Part shown: positions 1 through 8,978 of the stretch, one piece after another | How positions within the stretch are numbered: position 1 is the first letter of the stretch | How the letters are laid out: each line of letters opens with the position of its first letter | Source of the DNA: Onishia niordana | GTDB lineage: Bacteria > Pseudomonadota > Gammaproteobacteria > Pseudomonadales > Halomonadaceae | NCBI RefSeq assembly: GCF_004798965.1 | Contig: NZ_SDSD01000008.1 | Span: 1-64,000 of the forward strand | Direction: 5' to 3' | Length of the DNA: 64,000 nucleotides | Position numbers and translations under genes: made by a program | The notes under the pieces: generated by a model | The model's database searches: none | Told to the model about the DNA's origin: nothing | What the model saw: the letters and a program-made list of their open reading frames with translations, nothing else

Positions 1-263
1 TCGAGTGGAGGCGCATTTTACCGTTTCCGGCTGTTTTGTCAATGCTGATCGATTCAAGCGATTCGAAAAACCTTAACGAAAACAAGTGCTTCCAACACTC
101 TACACCGCTTCCGACGTTTGCTCGTCGGCGGCAGCGGATGCGTACTTTACGGACTATCGCGGAGGTACGCAAGGGACTTCCGCCCTCTTTTTCATCAAAG
201 GGTCACCTGAACATGCATCACCCTCCAATGAAGCCCCGGCAGCCCCTTGGATTACCGGGCAAA
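1..263. other. Left edge, no gene recognised
   Basis: I see no credible coding region in this stretch. Short open frames exist but have no ribosome binding site, no family resemblance and an unnatural composition. It lies downstream of the minus-strand lactate operon. Any neighbour to the left is outside the window. Confidence 0.5.
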
Positions 264-282
264 GACGCCTCTATAAGGCGTC
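264..282 (-). terminator. Terminator of the lldD-dld operon
   Basis: Perfect 7-bp inverted repeat GACGCCT/AGGCGTC with a 5-nt loop. Read on the minus strand it is followed by TTTGCCC. It sits just past the dld stop codon, so it probably ends the lldD-dld transcript. The T-run is short. Confidence 0.55.
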
Positions 283-304
283 GCCCTCATGAAGAAAAGA
301 GGGG

Positions 305-3196
305 TCAGGACACAGGCCGGGTGGCCCGGTCCAGCAACGAAAGGATCGACCGATAGGGAATGCCGCCATGCTGACTCAAGCCGATCTCGCAGGTCCGTGA
401 GTTGGAATAACCAACCCGGCAGCCGGCGACCTGCTCGGCCAGGCCGTCGAGGGCCGAGGCGTTGAGCTCAGGTGTGGTGAAACCTTTATCGCCAGCAAAA
501 CCGCAACAGGTGATCTCGGCGGGCACCACCACTTCACGAGCACAGGCCTTGGCCAGCGCCACAAACTTATCGGCAAGACCCATGCGAGTGCTTGAGCAGG
601 TCACATGAACCGCCACCGACTCGTCGACCGGTGTCAGCGCAAGACGAGGCAGCAAATGGTCATGGGCAAAAGCCACCGGCTCCTGAAGCGTAAGGCGCTC
701 ATCCAGCGTCTCCTGCATGCGCAAGGTACAGGGACTGGTATCACAGAGCACCGGATAGCGCCCGTTCTGACTCGCCGCCAGCAGCTCACGATTAAGCTCC
801 CGCGCCTTGTGCTCGGCCTCGGCGTATTGCCCCTTGGACTGGAAGGCCATCCCGCAACACAGGTGGCCTGAAATGGCCGGAATGATCACCTCGAGTCCGG
901 CCTTGTCCAGCAGCGCCAGAGTCAACTCCATGTCCGAGCGCGACTCGGGATCATGATGACCGGCGCCAAATACCCGGGTTGCACAAGAAGGCAGGTAGAC
1001 TATCTTGTCGCGCCCTTCCTTACGCTGGCCGCCATCCTTGCTGCCCCCAACACGATTGCCAGCCGAAGAAAACGCCTTCAGCACTTTCACCGGCGCCGCC
1101 TTGGGGGTGGTCGGCGACCACTGTGGAAGCCTGCCGCCGCTCCCCTGATGAAGTGCACGCCCGACCTTTTCGGCACCGCGATCGCCGAGAACCGCATGAC
1201 CAAGGCTTGCCAGATTGAGGGCACCACGGGCCAGCCGAGTGGTGCCTGAAAAATGCCGCCCTAGCCGGCGCGCCGTGGCCGCCTGCCCGGTGCTCTGCTC
1301 ATGGCGCAGATCGCGCACCAGGTCACCGGTATTGATCCCCACCGGGCACTGAGTTGCGCAGAGACCGTCTGCGGCACAGGTCTCGATACCCTGGTAGGCA
1401 TAGTCCTGCCAGAGCCGCTTGAGCCGCTCACTCTCTTCCGCACTTGCCCCCCCAGACTGGCCATCCTTAAGGGCTTCGAGGCGCGCGATCTCGCGACGCA
1501 CCACGATGCGCTGACGAGGCGTCAGGGTCAGGTTCTTCGACGGGCAGACCGACTCACAGAAGCCGCATTCGATGCACTTGTCGACCACCGGGTCGGCGGC
1601 GGGCAGCGGTTTCAGGTTCTCAAGGTGCAGCGTCTTGTTACGACTGAGGATGACCTCAGGATTGAGCAGGTTATCGGGATCAAAAAGCGCCTTGATTTGC
1701 CACATCAGCGCATAGGCGTCGGCACCCCACTCAAGCTCGACATAAGGCGCCATGTTACGCCCGGTACCGTGCTCGGCCTTCAACGACCCGCCATACTCGA
1801 CGCCGACCAGCTGGGCCACCTCGTCCATGAGCGCTTGGTAGCGCTCGACCTCGCCGTCGCGCTCGAAGCCCTGCGGGAAGACGAAGTGCAGATTGCCCTC
1901 CAGCGCATGCCCGAAGAGGATAACGTCCTGATAGCCATGGCGATGAAAGGTCTCGGTGAGCGCCAGCACCCCCTCGTCGAGGCGCTCGATGGGAAAGGCC
2001 ACGTCCTCGATGACCACGGTCGTGCCGGTTTCGCGCACCGCACCCACCGCCGGGAACAGCCCCTTGCGAATCTTCCAATAGAGGGCGTACTGACTGGCAT
2101 CGCGCGTAAAAGACAGCGGCTCCAGGCAGCGAATCCCCTCCAGGGCTTCGTGCACGCGCGCCTCCCGGGCCTCGAGCATGGCGGCATCGTCGCCGCGCAC
2201 GTCGATCAAAAGCGCCGCCGCGCCTTCGGGCAAGGATCTCAGCACCTCAGGCATACCCGGCTGATCCTGCACCGAACGCAGCGCGGCCCTGTCCATCAGC
2301 TCCACGGCCGAGACCGGCGCCTGCTTGAGGGCAATAGTCGCCCGGCAGGTCGTCGCCATGTCGGGAAAGAAGGCCAGCGCCGCGGCCTTGACCGGCTCAT
2401 CGGGCACGGTCTCGTAGGTAATGCTGCTGATGAACCCCAGCGTCCCCTCGGAGCCAATCATCAGGTGGGTAAGGATGTCGAGGCCATCGCGAAAGTCGAC
2501 CAGGCTGTTCAAGGCATAGCCGGTGGTGTTCTTGAGCCGATATTTGTGGCGAATGCGTTTGGCCAATTCCACATCGGTGCGAGTGTTGACGGAAAGCCGC
2601 TCCAGACCGTCGATCAAAGACGCATGACTCCGGCGAAACGCCGCCACGCTGCCGGGGTCGGCGGTATCAAGTACCGCGCCGTCAGCCAGCACTAGGCGCA
2701 TGTCGCGCAGGGTGCGGTAGCTGTTCTGGGCAGTGCCGCAACACATTCCCGAGGCGTTATTAGCCGCGATGCCGCCAATCATGCAGCTATTGATAGAGGC
2801 CGGATCTGGACCGATCTTGCGGCCATAGGGCGCCAGCAACTGATTGGCTCGAGCGCCGATCACCCCGGGCTGCAGGCGAATCGCCCGCCCCTCGTCGAGA
2901 ACCTGATAGTCACGCCAGCCCTGGTTGAGCTGAATCAGCACCGAATCGGTCAACGCCTGACCGGAAAGCGAGGTACCCGCCGCGCGAAAGGTCACCGGCA
3001 GCCGCCGCGCATGACATTCGCGCAACACCTCGACCAACTCCCGCTCATCACGTGGGCGCACCACCAGTTGCGGTATCAGCCGATAGAAGCTGGCATCGCT
3101 GCCGTAGGCGAGAAGGCGCAAGGGGTCGTGGATCAAGCGCTCGGCTGGCACTACATCGCGCAGCGCCTCACGCAATTCTCGATAGGGTGCTTTCAT
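305..3196 (-). CDS. dld: D-lactate dehydrogenase, FAD and Fe-S type
   Basis: Predicted respiratory D-2-hydroxyacid (D-lactate) dehydrogenase, 963 aa, passing electrons from D-lactate to the membrane quinone pool. The N-terminal half is a FAD-binding type 4 fold (about residues 35-180) plus a FAD-oxidase C-terminal domain (about 270-520). Next come two ferredoxin-type clusters, CIECGFCESVCP near residue 541 and CAADGLCATQCPVG near 606. Two CCG domains end the protein (CCGMAF near 778, CCGFAGDKGF near 895). This fused layout matches the large D-lactate dehydrogenases found beside lldD in Pseudomonas. The start codon directly abuts the lldD stop codon (0 bp), so the two are almost certainly co-transcribed and translationally coupled. 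A glycolate-oxidase-like role is the main alternative, and the lldD neighbour argues for lactate. Confidence 0.88.
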   Translation of the reverse strand: MKAPYRELREALRDVVPAERLIHDPLRLLAYGSDASFYRLIPQLVVRPRDERELVEVLRECHARRLPVTFRAAGTSLSGQALTDSVLIQLNQGWRDYQVLDEGRAIRLQPGVIGARANQLLAPYGRKIGPDPASINSCMIGGIAANNASGMCCGTAQNSYRTLRDMRLVLADGAVLDTADPGSVAAFRRSHASLIDGLERLSVNTRTDVELAKRIRHKYRLKNTTGYALNSLVDFRDGLDILTHLMIGSEGTLGFISSITYETVPDEPVKAAALAFFPDMATTCRATIALKQAPVSAVELMDRAALRSVQDQPGMPEVLRSLPEGAAALLIDVRGDDAAMLEAREARVHEALEGIRCLEPLSFTRDASQYALYWKIRKGLFPAVGAVRETGTTVVIEDVAFPIERLDEGVLALTETFHRHGYQDVILFGHALEGNLHFVFPQGFERDGEVERYQALMDEVAQLVGVEYGGSLKAEHGTGRNMAPYVELEWGADAYALMWQIKALFDPDNLLNPEVILSRNKTLHLENLKPLPAADPVVDKCIECGFCESVCPSKNLTLTPRQRIVVRREIARLEALKDGQSGGASAEESERLKRLWQDYAYQGIETCAADGLCATQCPVGINTGDLVRDLRHEQSTGQAATARRLGRHFSGTTRLARGALNLASLGHAVLGDRGAEKVGRALHQGSGGRLPQWSPTTPKAAPVKVLKAFSSAGNRVGGSKDGGQRKEGRDKIVYLPSCATRVFGAGHHDPESRSDMELTLALLDKAGLEVIIPAISGHLCCGMAFQSKGQYAEAEHKARELNRELLAASQNGRYPVLCDTSPCTLRMQETLDERLTLQEPVAFAHDHLLPRLALTPVDESVAVHVTCSSTRMGLADKFVALAKACAREVVVPAEITCCGFAGDKGFTTPELNASALDGLAEQVAGCRVGYSNSRTCEIGLSQHGGIPYRSILSLLDRATRPVS

Positions 3197-4351
3197 TTAC
3201 TTAGCTCCGTGGCCAAGACCCGACACCAGCGAATCCGCGCCAAGATCGGCGATGCTATGTGCGCCGGTAAGTGTCATCGCGACCCGCATCTCCTTTTCGA
3301 ACAACTCGAGCAGATGGGCCACACCCGCCTCACCGGCCGTGGCCAGGGCATAGATGAAGGCACGCCCCAACAGCACGGTATCGGCACCCGAGGCGATCAT
3401 GCGCACGACATCGAGACCATTACGCACACCCGAATCCGCCAAAATGGCAATATCGCCTTTCACCGCATCGGCAATCGCTGGCAAGGCACGTGCCGTGGAA
3501 GGGACACCATCCAGCTGACGACCACCATGGTTGGATACCACAATACCATCGGCACCGAAGCGCACCGCTTCACGGGCATCCTCGGCGTCGAGAATACCCT
3601 TGATGATCATCGGGCCATCCCAGAACTCGCGGATCCACTCCAGGTCCTTCCAGGAGATGGAAGGGTCGAAATTATCGCCAAGCCAGGCGATGTAATCCTC
3701 AAGCTCCGTTGGCTGCCCGCGGTAATCCGATACGTTGCCCAAGTCATGAGGACGACCATGGAGGCCTACATCCCATGCCCAGCGCGGATGTGTCACCGCC
3801 TGTGCCATTCGCCGGATCCCGCCATGTTTGCCACTCATACCGGAGTGCGCATCACGATAGCGGGCGCCCGGCACCGGCATATCGACGGTAAAGACCAGTG
3901 TCTTGACGCCGGCAGCCTTGGCACGCTCCAGGACATGCTTCATGAAACCCCGGTCCTTCAGCACATAGAGCTGGAACCAGATAGGCCGATCGATGGCCGA
4001 GGCCACCTCGTCGATGGGGCATACCGATACCGTCGACAGCGTGAAGGGAATGCCCTTGCTGGCAGCAGCCCGCGCCGCCTGGACCTCGCCACGCCGCGCA
4101 TACATGCCGGTCAACCCCACGGGAGCCAGGGCGATCGGCATGGACATGGGTTCGCCAAAGAGCTCGGTTTCCAGCGACAGGCTGGACATATCCTTGAGCA
4201 CACGCTGACGCAGCCCGATATCAGCAAGGTCGTCGACATTATGTCGCAGCGTGTGCTCGGAATAGGAGCCACCATCCGCGTAATGGAACAAAAAAGGCGG
4301 AAGGCGGCGCTTGGCAGCTTGGCGATAGTCAGTGGAAGCGGAAATGATCAT
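3197..4351 (-). CDS. lldD: L-lactate dehydrogenase (FMN-dependent)
   Basis: L-lactate:quinone oxidoreductase of the FMN-dependent alpha-hydroxyacid dehydrogenase family, 384 aa, the usual length. It oxidises L-lactate to pyruvate at the inner membrane. Visible family marks are the N-terminal [19 protein letters not shown] block, [10 protein letters not shown] for flavin contact, and [10 protein letters not shown] near residue 270 carrying the catalytic histidine, followed by [11 protein letters not shown]. It is the first gene of a minus-strand pair with dld. The start at 4351 is followed upstream by a 450-bp divergent region with two LldR-type operators. No lactate permease gene lies in the window, which is unusual since lldP often accompanies lldD. 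Confidence 0.95.
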   Translation of the reverse strand: MIISASTDYRQAAKRRLPPFLFHYADGGSYSEHTLRHNVDDLADIGLRQRVLKDMSSLSLETELFGEPMSMPIALAPVGLTGMYARRGEVQAARAAASKGIPFTLSTVSVCPIDEVASAIDRPIWFQLYVLKDRGFMKHVLERAKAAGVKTLVFTVDMPVPGARYRDAHSGMSGKHGGIRRMAQAVTHPRWAWDVGLHGRPHDLGNVSDYRGQPTELEDYIAWLGDNFDPSISWKDLEWIREFWDGPMIIKGILDAEDAREAVRFGADGIVVSNHGGRQLDGVPSTARALPAIADAVKGDIAILADSGVRNGLDVVRMIASGADTVLLGRAFIYALATAGEAGVAHLLELFEKEMRVAMTLTGAHSIADLGADSLVSGLGHGAK

Positions 4352-4574
4352 GGCGAGCCCTGTACAATGGAGGCGCTATCTATCGACATGGATAGCATTT
4401 GGCCTGGAGACGTCAGGCGTAAGGATGCCTGCCTGGCGGAGCACGCCATCCGCACCCGGTTATGCTAGCCGCCGACCAAGGCAGGCGTGACCGGACAGCG
4501 CTTGCGCAATATCAGGGCTTATCTTTGGCAAGCCCCGGCTCAGCAGCTCTATCACTAGCATCGGTCATATGGAT

Positions 4575-4591
4575 AATTGGTAAAACCAATT
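4575..4591. promoter_or_regulatory. LldR-type operator O1
   Basis: Perfect 17-bp palindrome AATTGGT-AAA-ACCAATT. This matches the half-site pattern TTGGT-N3-ACCAA that I know for FadR-subfamily regulators of lactate and pyruvate genes (LldR, PdhR). It is closer to lldD than the second site. Confidence 0.8.
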
Positions 4592-4764
4592 TACAGATAG
4601 CGTGAGGCGAACTCTAGAAGCGCCTAGCTAGCGGTGTCAAACCTAAGCCTCGCCCTGCCGCTTATACTTTGGTATTGGCCGTCAAAAGCGGAATATAAGT
4701 TATTGAAAACCCAAGACTCCCGGGCAGCGACTCGACTTGTCAGGAAAGGGGGTCTTGACCTATT

Positions 4765-4779
4765 ATTGGTCTTACCAAT
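4765..4779. promoter_or_regulatory. LldR-type operator O2
   Basis: Perfect 15-bp palindrome ATTGGT-CTT-ACCAAT with the same half-sites as O1 and a centre about 189 bp away. It lies in the spacer of the candidate lldR promoter and 28 bp before the lldR start, so binding would block lldR itself. Two separated operators allow DNA looping, as reported for the E. coli lld locus. Confidence 0.8.
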
Positions 4780-4807
4780 TTAACTTACTTTTAATGATGG
4801 TGTGCCC

Positions 4808-5581
4808 ATGGCCTATCAGACCGTCCGCCAACCGCGCATCGCCGATGTGATCACCGAGCGCCTCGAGGCCATGATCATAGAAGGCAGCCTCAATCCCGGC
4901 CAGCGGCTGCCACCCGAACGCGAACTCGCCGAGCGTTTCGGCGTCTCGCGCCCTTCGCTGCGCGAGGCGATTCAGAAGCTCGCCGCCCGCGGCTTGCTGA
5001 ATAGTCGCCAGGGGGGCGGCACTTTCGTTACCGAGGAGCTCAACAACCGCTACAAGGATCCACTCCTCGAGATGCTATCGCGCCACGACGAGTTCCACCT
5101 CGATTTGCTGGAGTTCCGCGATGCCATGGAAGGCCTCTCGGCCTATTATGCCGCGCTACGCTCGACCCCAGCCGACAAGGAGCTGCTATTGCGCCGCTTC
5201 GAGGAGCTCAAGACAAGCTTCGAGGGCCGTGACCCTGAGCGTGAGGCCAAGGCCGATGCCGCCTTCCATCTGGCGATTGCCGAATCAGCCCATAATGTCC
5301 TGATCCTGCACACCATCCGCGGCGTCTTCGACATGCTGGAGCAGAGCATCGTCAAAAATCTCGCGCACCTGTTCGAGAAACCGGACTCGCGTCCGCTATT
5401 GATGGAGCAGCACCGTGCACTGCTTGATGCCATCCTCGAGGGTCGTGCCGAAGACGCAAGGCTCAGGGCGCATGAACACCTGGTATTCGTCGAGGAGGGA
5501 CTGCTCGAGGTCGAGCGTGCCGAAACGCGTGCTCAGCGCGCCCTGCGCCGGGCGCAGGCCATTCCCGAGCGCGCCCCATGA
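4808..5581 (+). CDS. lldR: GntR/FadR-family regulator, LldR-like
   Basis: DNA-binding repressor of lactate genes, 257 aa from ATG 4808 (259 aa if GTG 4802 is used). Neither start has a clear Shine-Dalgarno. The N-terminal winged helix shows the GntR signature LNPGQRLPPERELAERFGVS, then SLREAIQKLAARGLL and the wing residues RQGGGTFV. Residues about 95-230 form an FCD ligand-binding domain (FRDAMEGLSAYYAALR, AFHLAIAESAHN, HRALLDAI). It faces lldD-dld across two operators of the expected sequence, and this strongly supports LldR function with lactate as inducer. Its TGA overlaps the ATG of dctB (ATGA), an unexpected partner. Confidence 0.88.
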   Translation: MAYQTVRQPRIADVITERLEAMIIEGSLNPGQRLPPERELAERFGVSRPSLREAIQKLAARGLLNSRQGGGTFVTEELNNRYKDPLLEMLSRHDEFHLDLLEFRDAMEGLSAYYAALRSTPADKELLLRRFEELKTSFEGRDPEREAKADAAFHLAIAESAHNVLILHTIRGVFDMLEQSIVKNLAHLFEKPDSRPLLMEQHRALLDAILEGRAEDARLRAHEHLVFVEEGLLEVERAETRAQRALRRAQAIPERAP

Positions 5582-7524
5582 GCCAGCGACCAGCCGCCTG
5601 CGCCACCTCGAGCGTCGCCCACTCGACTCGCTTATCGCGACCCTGGCGCCTGACGCTGCTGTTGCTGATTGTCGCCGGCCTGGTGCTTGTCACCTGGCAG
5701 GCAGCGAGCCTTGCCCGGGAACAGGCACTTTCCAATCTCACTGACGAGGCGCATAACGAGCTGCGTCTCTCGGCAGAAGGCCTGAACGGTCATCTATCCC
5801 GCCACGACTACCTGGCCGAGATGCTCGCCTCCCGGGAGGTAGTGCAGCGTTTCCTGGCCACCCCCGACCAACAGGAGGCGATGCCGGTCAATCGGCTGCT
5901 GGACAAGATGCGTGAGACCGCCGATGTCTCGGACATTTACCTGCTCGACCGACAGGGCAACACGCTGGCCGCCAGCAACTGGCGGCGAGACGATACCTTC
6001 ATCGGCCAGAACTACGCCTTTCGTGACTACTACAAGGATGCCGTCGCCGGACGCCTAGGGCGCTTCCATGGCCTTGGCACCAGTTCGCGCGCCCGCGGCT
6101 ATTACTTCTCAGCGCCGATCTGGCTTGCCAATCACGAGGCACAGACAGCGGATGGCGTAATGGTCGTCAAACTGCTGCTCGACGAAGTGGAGGCCGCCTG
6201 GGCATCGCAAAGCGCGGAGCTAATGGTCACCGACAGGGACGGCATCATCTTCATGGCAAGCCGGGACGAGCTGCGCCTGCATGCCCTGCACCCTCTCTCC
6301 CAGGAAAAACGCCAGGCACTGCGTGATTCGAGGCGCTACGCCGAGGCACCGCTCGCCCCGGCGAGCCTCGATATTCTCGAGCGTCGGCCACAAGGCGGCC
6401 AGGTCGTGAGCTTCAAGGAAGGAGCACTTGCCGGCACGCCCTACCTGCGGCTGCGCCGCGAAATGCCCGAATTCAACTGGCAGATGCATATCCTGAAACC
6501 GCTGACACCGGTTCTGACAGCCCAATGGCAAGCCGCCCTGCTGGCCGGCGGTCTCTACGGCATGGTCGCCATGGCCGGTGGTTACGGCTGGCAGCGCCGC
6601 CGGCTGCGTCGTGAGCGCGAGCAGTTCGCCGACCGCGAGCGACGCACGCTTGCCAGAGCCCGTGACGAGCTGGAGCGCAACGTCGAGCACCGTACCCGCG
6701 ACCTGGTCGACACCAACCGTCGGCTTTCCGATGAAATCGAGGAGCGCCGCCGTGCCGAGCAGAGCCTGCGCCAAACCCGCGATGAGCTGATACAGGCCGC
6801 CAAGCTTGCGGTCCTTGGCCAGCTGGCCGCCGGCATCAATCACGAACTCAATCAGCCTCTGGCAGCCGTGCGGGCCTATGCCGAAAACGCCCGCCGCTTT
6901 CTCGAGCAGGGCCGCACCGAGACGACCGACGCCAATCTGGCCCAGATCGTCGAGCTGACCGAGCGAATGGCCGAGATCAGCGCTCAGCTCAAGGAGTTCT
7001 CGCGTCCCAGCGGCGACACCCTGACCGCCGTCTCGGTACCGGCCTGCTTCGGCTATGCACTGCGTCTCTATCAGGCCCGCCTCAAAGAGGCCGGCGTCGA
7101 GGTGATCTACGACTGGCCCGAGGCAGAGACCTGGGTGCGTGCCGACCTGGTGCGTCTCGAGCAGGTGCTGGTCAACCTGATCGGCAATGCCCTGCAGGCC
7201 ATGAGCGAGACCCCGTCGCAGCAACTGAGGCTTATTATCGAGCCGCTCGACACTACGGTGCGCCTGAGCGTCGCCGACAACGGCCCGGGCATTAAGGAAG
7301 CGCTTCTTAGCCGGGTCTTCGAGCCCTTCTTTACCACCAAGTCACCGGGCAGCGGCCTGGGCCTGGGCCTATCGATTTCCTCGCGTATCATAGACGATCT
7401 GGGTGGACATCTGACGGCCGGCAATCAGCCACAGGGCGGCGCCATCTTCACCGTGACCCTGCCCGCCGATACTACACCACGACGTGATACCTCCCCTCTT
7501 CAGGAGCCTTCATCCCATGCCTGA
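5578..7524 (+). CDS. dctB: DctB-like sensor histidine kinase
   Basis: Membrane sensor kinase of the DctB family, 648 aa. TM1 is at about residues 22-42 and TM2 at about 316-335. The roughly 270-residue periplasmic part between them looks like a double-Cache (PDC) sensor. A coiled coil (about 340-410) leads to the H-box NHELNQPLAA with phospho-acceptor His422. The ATPase domain follows with an N-box near NLIGNALQAM, G1 DNGPGI (Asp567) and G2 SGLGLGLSI. DctB proteins sense C4-dicarboxylates, and some homologues sense other small acids. It is coupled to lldR upstream (ATGA) and to dctD downstream (8-bp overlap). The lactate setting makes a lactate- or carboxylate-sensing role possible, but the ligand cannot be read from sequence. 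Confidence 0.87.
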   Translation: MSQRPAACATSSVAHSTRLSRPWRLTLLLLIVAGLVLVTWQAASLAREQALSNLTDEAHNELRLSAEGLNGHLSRHDYLAEMLASREVVQRFLATPDQQEAMPVNRLLDKMRETADVSDIYLLDRQGNTLAASNWRRDDTFIGQNYAFRDYYKDAVAGRLGRFHGLGTSSRARGYYFSAPIWLANHEAQTADGVMVVKLLLDEVEAAWASQSAELMVTDRDGIIFMASRDELRLHALHPLSQEKRQALRDSRRYAEAPLAPASLDILERRPQGGQVVSFKEGALAGTPYLRLRREMPEFNWQMHILKPLTPVLTAQWQAALLAGGLYGMVAMAGGYGWQRRRLRREREQFADRERRTLARARDELERNVEHRTRDLVDTNRRLSDEIEERRRAEQSLRQTRDELIQAAKLAVLGQLAAGINHELNQPLAAVRAYAENARRFLEQGRTETTDANLAQIVELTERMAEISAQLKEFSRPSGDTLTAVSVPACFGYALRLYQARLKEAGVEVIYDWPEAETWVRADLVRLEQVLVNLIGNALQAMSETPSQQLRLIIEPLDTTVRLSVADNGPGIKEALLSRVFEPFFTTKSPGSGLGLGLSISSRIIDDLGGHLTAGNQPQGGAIFTVTLPADTTPRRDTSPLQEPSSHA

Positions 7525-8896
7525 TACGGCGACCCCGGTGCTGATCATCGACGACGAAGCGCACCTGCGCATCACCGCCGGCCAGACCCTCGATCTCGCC
7601 GGCTATACGCCAGAAGCCTTCGACAGCGCAGAAGCGGCCCTCGCCACCCTGGCGCCGGACTTCCCCGGCGTCATCGTCAGCGATATCCGCATGCCCGGCA
7701 TGGATGGCATGACACTGCTGCGCGAGGTGCGAAGCCGTGACCCTGACCTGCCGGTGATCCTGGTCACCGGTCACGGCGATATCTCAACCGCCGTGGAAGC
7801 CATGCGCGAAGGTGCCTGGGATTTTCTCGAGAAGCCCTTCGCCGGTGACCGGCTGGTGGAAATGGTACGGCGCGGAATAGAAAAGCGCCGGCTGAGCCTC
7901 GAGAACCGGCGCCTCAAGGCCGAGCTGGATGCCCAGCAATCGGCCCCCGGGCCGCGCCTGGTGGGGCGCACCCAGGCCATGCAGCACCTGGCCTCGATGA
8001 TCCAGCGTATCAGCCAGGTCGAGACAGATGTACTGCTTTACGGCGAGACCGGCGTCGGCAAAGACCTGGTGGCTCGCTCACTACACGAGCGCAGCAGCCG
8101 CGGCGGTCAGCCCTTCGTTGCCATCAACTGCGGCGCGATTCCCGAGAGCATCATCGAATCTGAGTTGTTCGGCCACGAAAAGGGCGCCTTTACCGGTGCC
8201 ATGGAACGCCGTATCGGCAAGTTCGAGCACGCCAACGACGGCACGGTATTCCTCGACGAGATCGAATCGATGCCCCTGGCGCTGCAGGTCAAGCTGCTGA
8301 GAGTGCTGCAGGAGCGGTTCGTCGAGCGCCTGGGGGCCAACGAACCAATACCGCTCAACATCCGCGTGATCGCCGCCACCAAGGCCGACCTCAAGGCCGC
8401 CGCCGAGGACGGCCGCTTCCGCGAGGATCTCTACTACCGACTCAACGTGGTCACTCTGCCCATACCGTCGTTACGCGAGCGCCGCGAGGACATCCCACTA
8501 TTGTTCCAGCACTTTGCGGTGGTCGCCGCCAACCGCAGCGGGCTCGAGGCCCCACCGCTCACTGCCACCGATATCTCGGTGCTGCTGGCTCACGACTGGC
8601 CAGGCAACGTGCGGGAACTCAGGAACCTGGCCGAGCGCTTCGTATTGCTCGGTGCTGCCTACGACTACCGGCTGGATGCGCTACTCGAAGGCGCTGATGT
8701 AGGCGCCAGCGAACTGGCCCTGCCCCAACAGGTGGAGTTATTCGAGAAGAGCCTGATCAGTCAGTCACTGGCGAGCCACCGCGGACGCATTCATGATATC
8801 TGCGTGCATCTGGGCCTGCCCCGCAAGACCCTTTACGACAAGCTCAAGAAATACGCCCTGAAACCCGAGGACTATCGCCAGGCCGCTCACGATTAG
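7517..8896 (+). CDS. dctD: DctD-like sigma-54 response regulator
   Basis: Enhancer-binding response regulator partnered with DctB, 459 aa. ATG 7517 is chosen because AGGAG lies 10 nt upstream and the product then starts directly with the receiver domain. The receiver has an acidic pocket (IIDDEAH), phospho-acceptor Asp56 (SDIRMPG) and the lysine in EKPF. The AAA+ domain has Walker A GETGVGKD (176-183), the sigma-54 contact loop GAFTGA (223-228) and Walker B GTVFLDEIE. A Fis-type helix-turn-helix ends the protein (GRIHDICVHLGLPRKTLYDKLKKY). The GAFTGA loop shows that it activates sigma-54 promoters. A well-formed sigma-54 promoter lies upstream of the TAXI transporter at about 21.8 kb. Confidence 0.92.
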   Translation: MPDTATPVLIIDDEAHLRITAGQTLDLAGYTPEAFDSAEAALATLAPDFPGVIVSDIRMPGMDGMTLLREVRSRDPDLPVILVTGHGDISTAVEAMREGAWDFLEKPFAGDRLVEMVRRGIEKRRLSLENRRLKAELDAQQSAPGPRLVGRTQAMQHLASMIQRISQVETDVLLYGETGVGKDLVARSLHERSSRGGQPFVAINCGAIPESIIESELFGHEKGAFTGAMERRIGKFEHANDGTVFLDEIESMPLALQVKLLRVLQERFVERLGANEPIPLNIRVIAATKADLKAAAEDGRFREDLYYRLNVVTLPIPSLRERREDIPLLFQHFAVVAANRSGLEAPPLTATDISVLLAHDWPGNVRELRNLAERFVLLGAAYDYRLDALLEGADVGASELALPQQVELFEKSLISQSLASHRGRIHDICVHLGLPRKTLYDKLKKYALKPEDYRQAAHD

Positions 8897-8978
8897 CCCA
8901 ACCGCCCGCTCGGGCTGATCGCGCCTGAGTGTGGCAGCGCAGAGCAGCATTGCGTATCGCCCGTTTGGCTTTCTGCTA

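Larger units (their letters stand above)
4352..4807. promoter_or_regulatory. lldD / lldR divergent control region
   Basis: About 450 bp without a gene between lldD (leftward) and lldR (rightward). It holds two LldR/FadR-type operators (listed separately) and is noticeably AT-richer than its surroundings from about 4540 to 4800. A possible lldR promoter is TTGACC at 4755-4760 with TTTAAC at 4779-4784 (18-bp spacer). The second operator sits inside that spacer, which would give autorepression. I saw no further genes. Confidence 0.6.

Noticed and set aside
36..356. 106-codon frame at the left edge
   Set aside because: No ribosome site, overlaps the dld stop, no recognisable protein features.
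1301..2695. 464-codon open frame antisense to dld
   Set aside because: It lies wholly opposite a well-supported gene, has no ribosome site and a His/Arg/Gly-rich composition typical of the antisense of GC-rich coding DNA.
4352..4574. Sigma-54 promoter for lldD
   Set aside because: I looked for a minus-strand GG/GC pair at correct spacing and did not find one.
8895..8916. Hairpin AGCCC/GGGCT after dctD as terminator
   Set aside because: Only a 5-bp stem with a 12-nt loop and no T-run.
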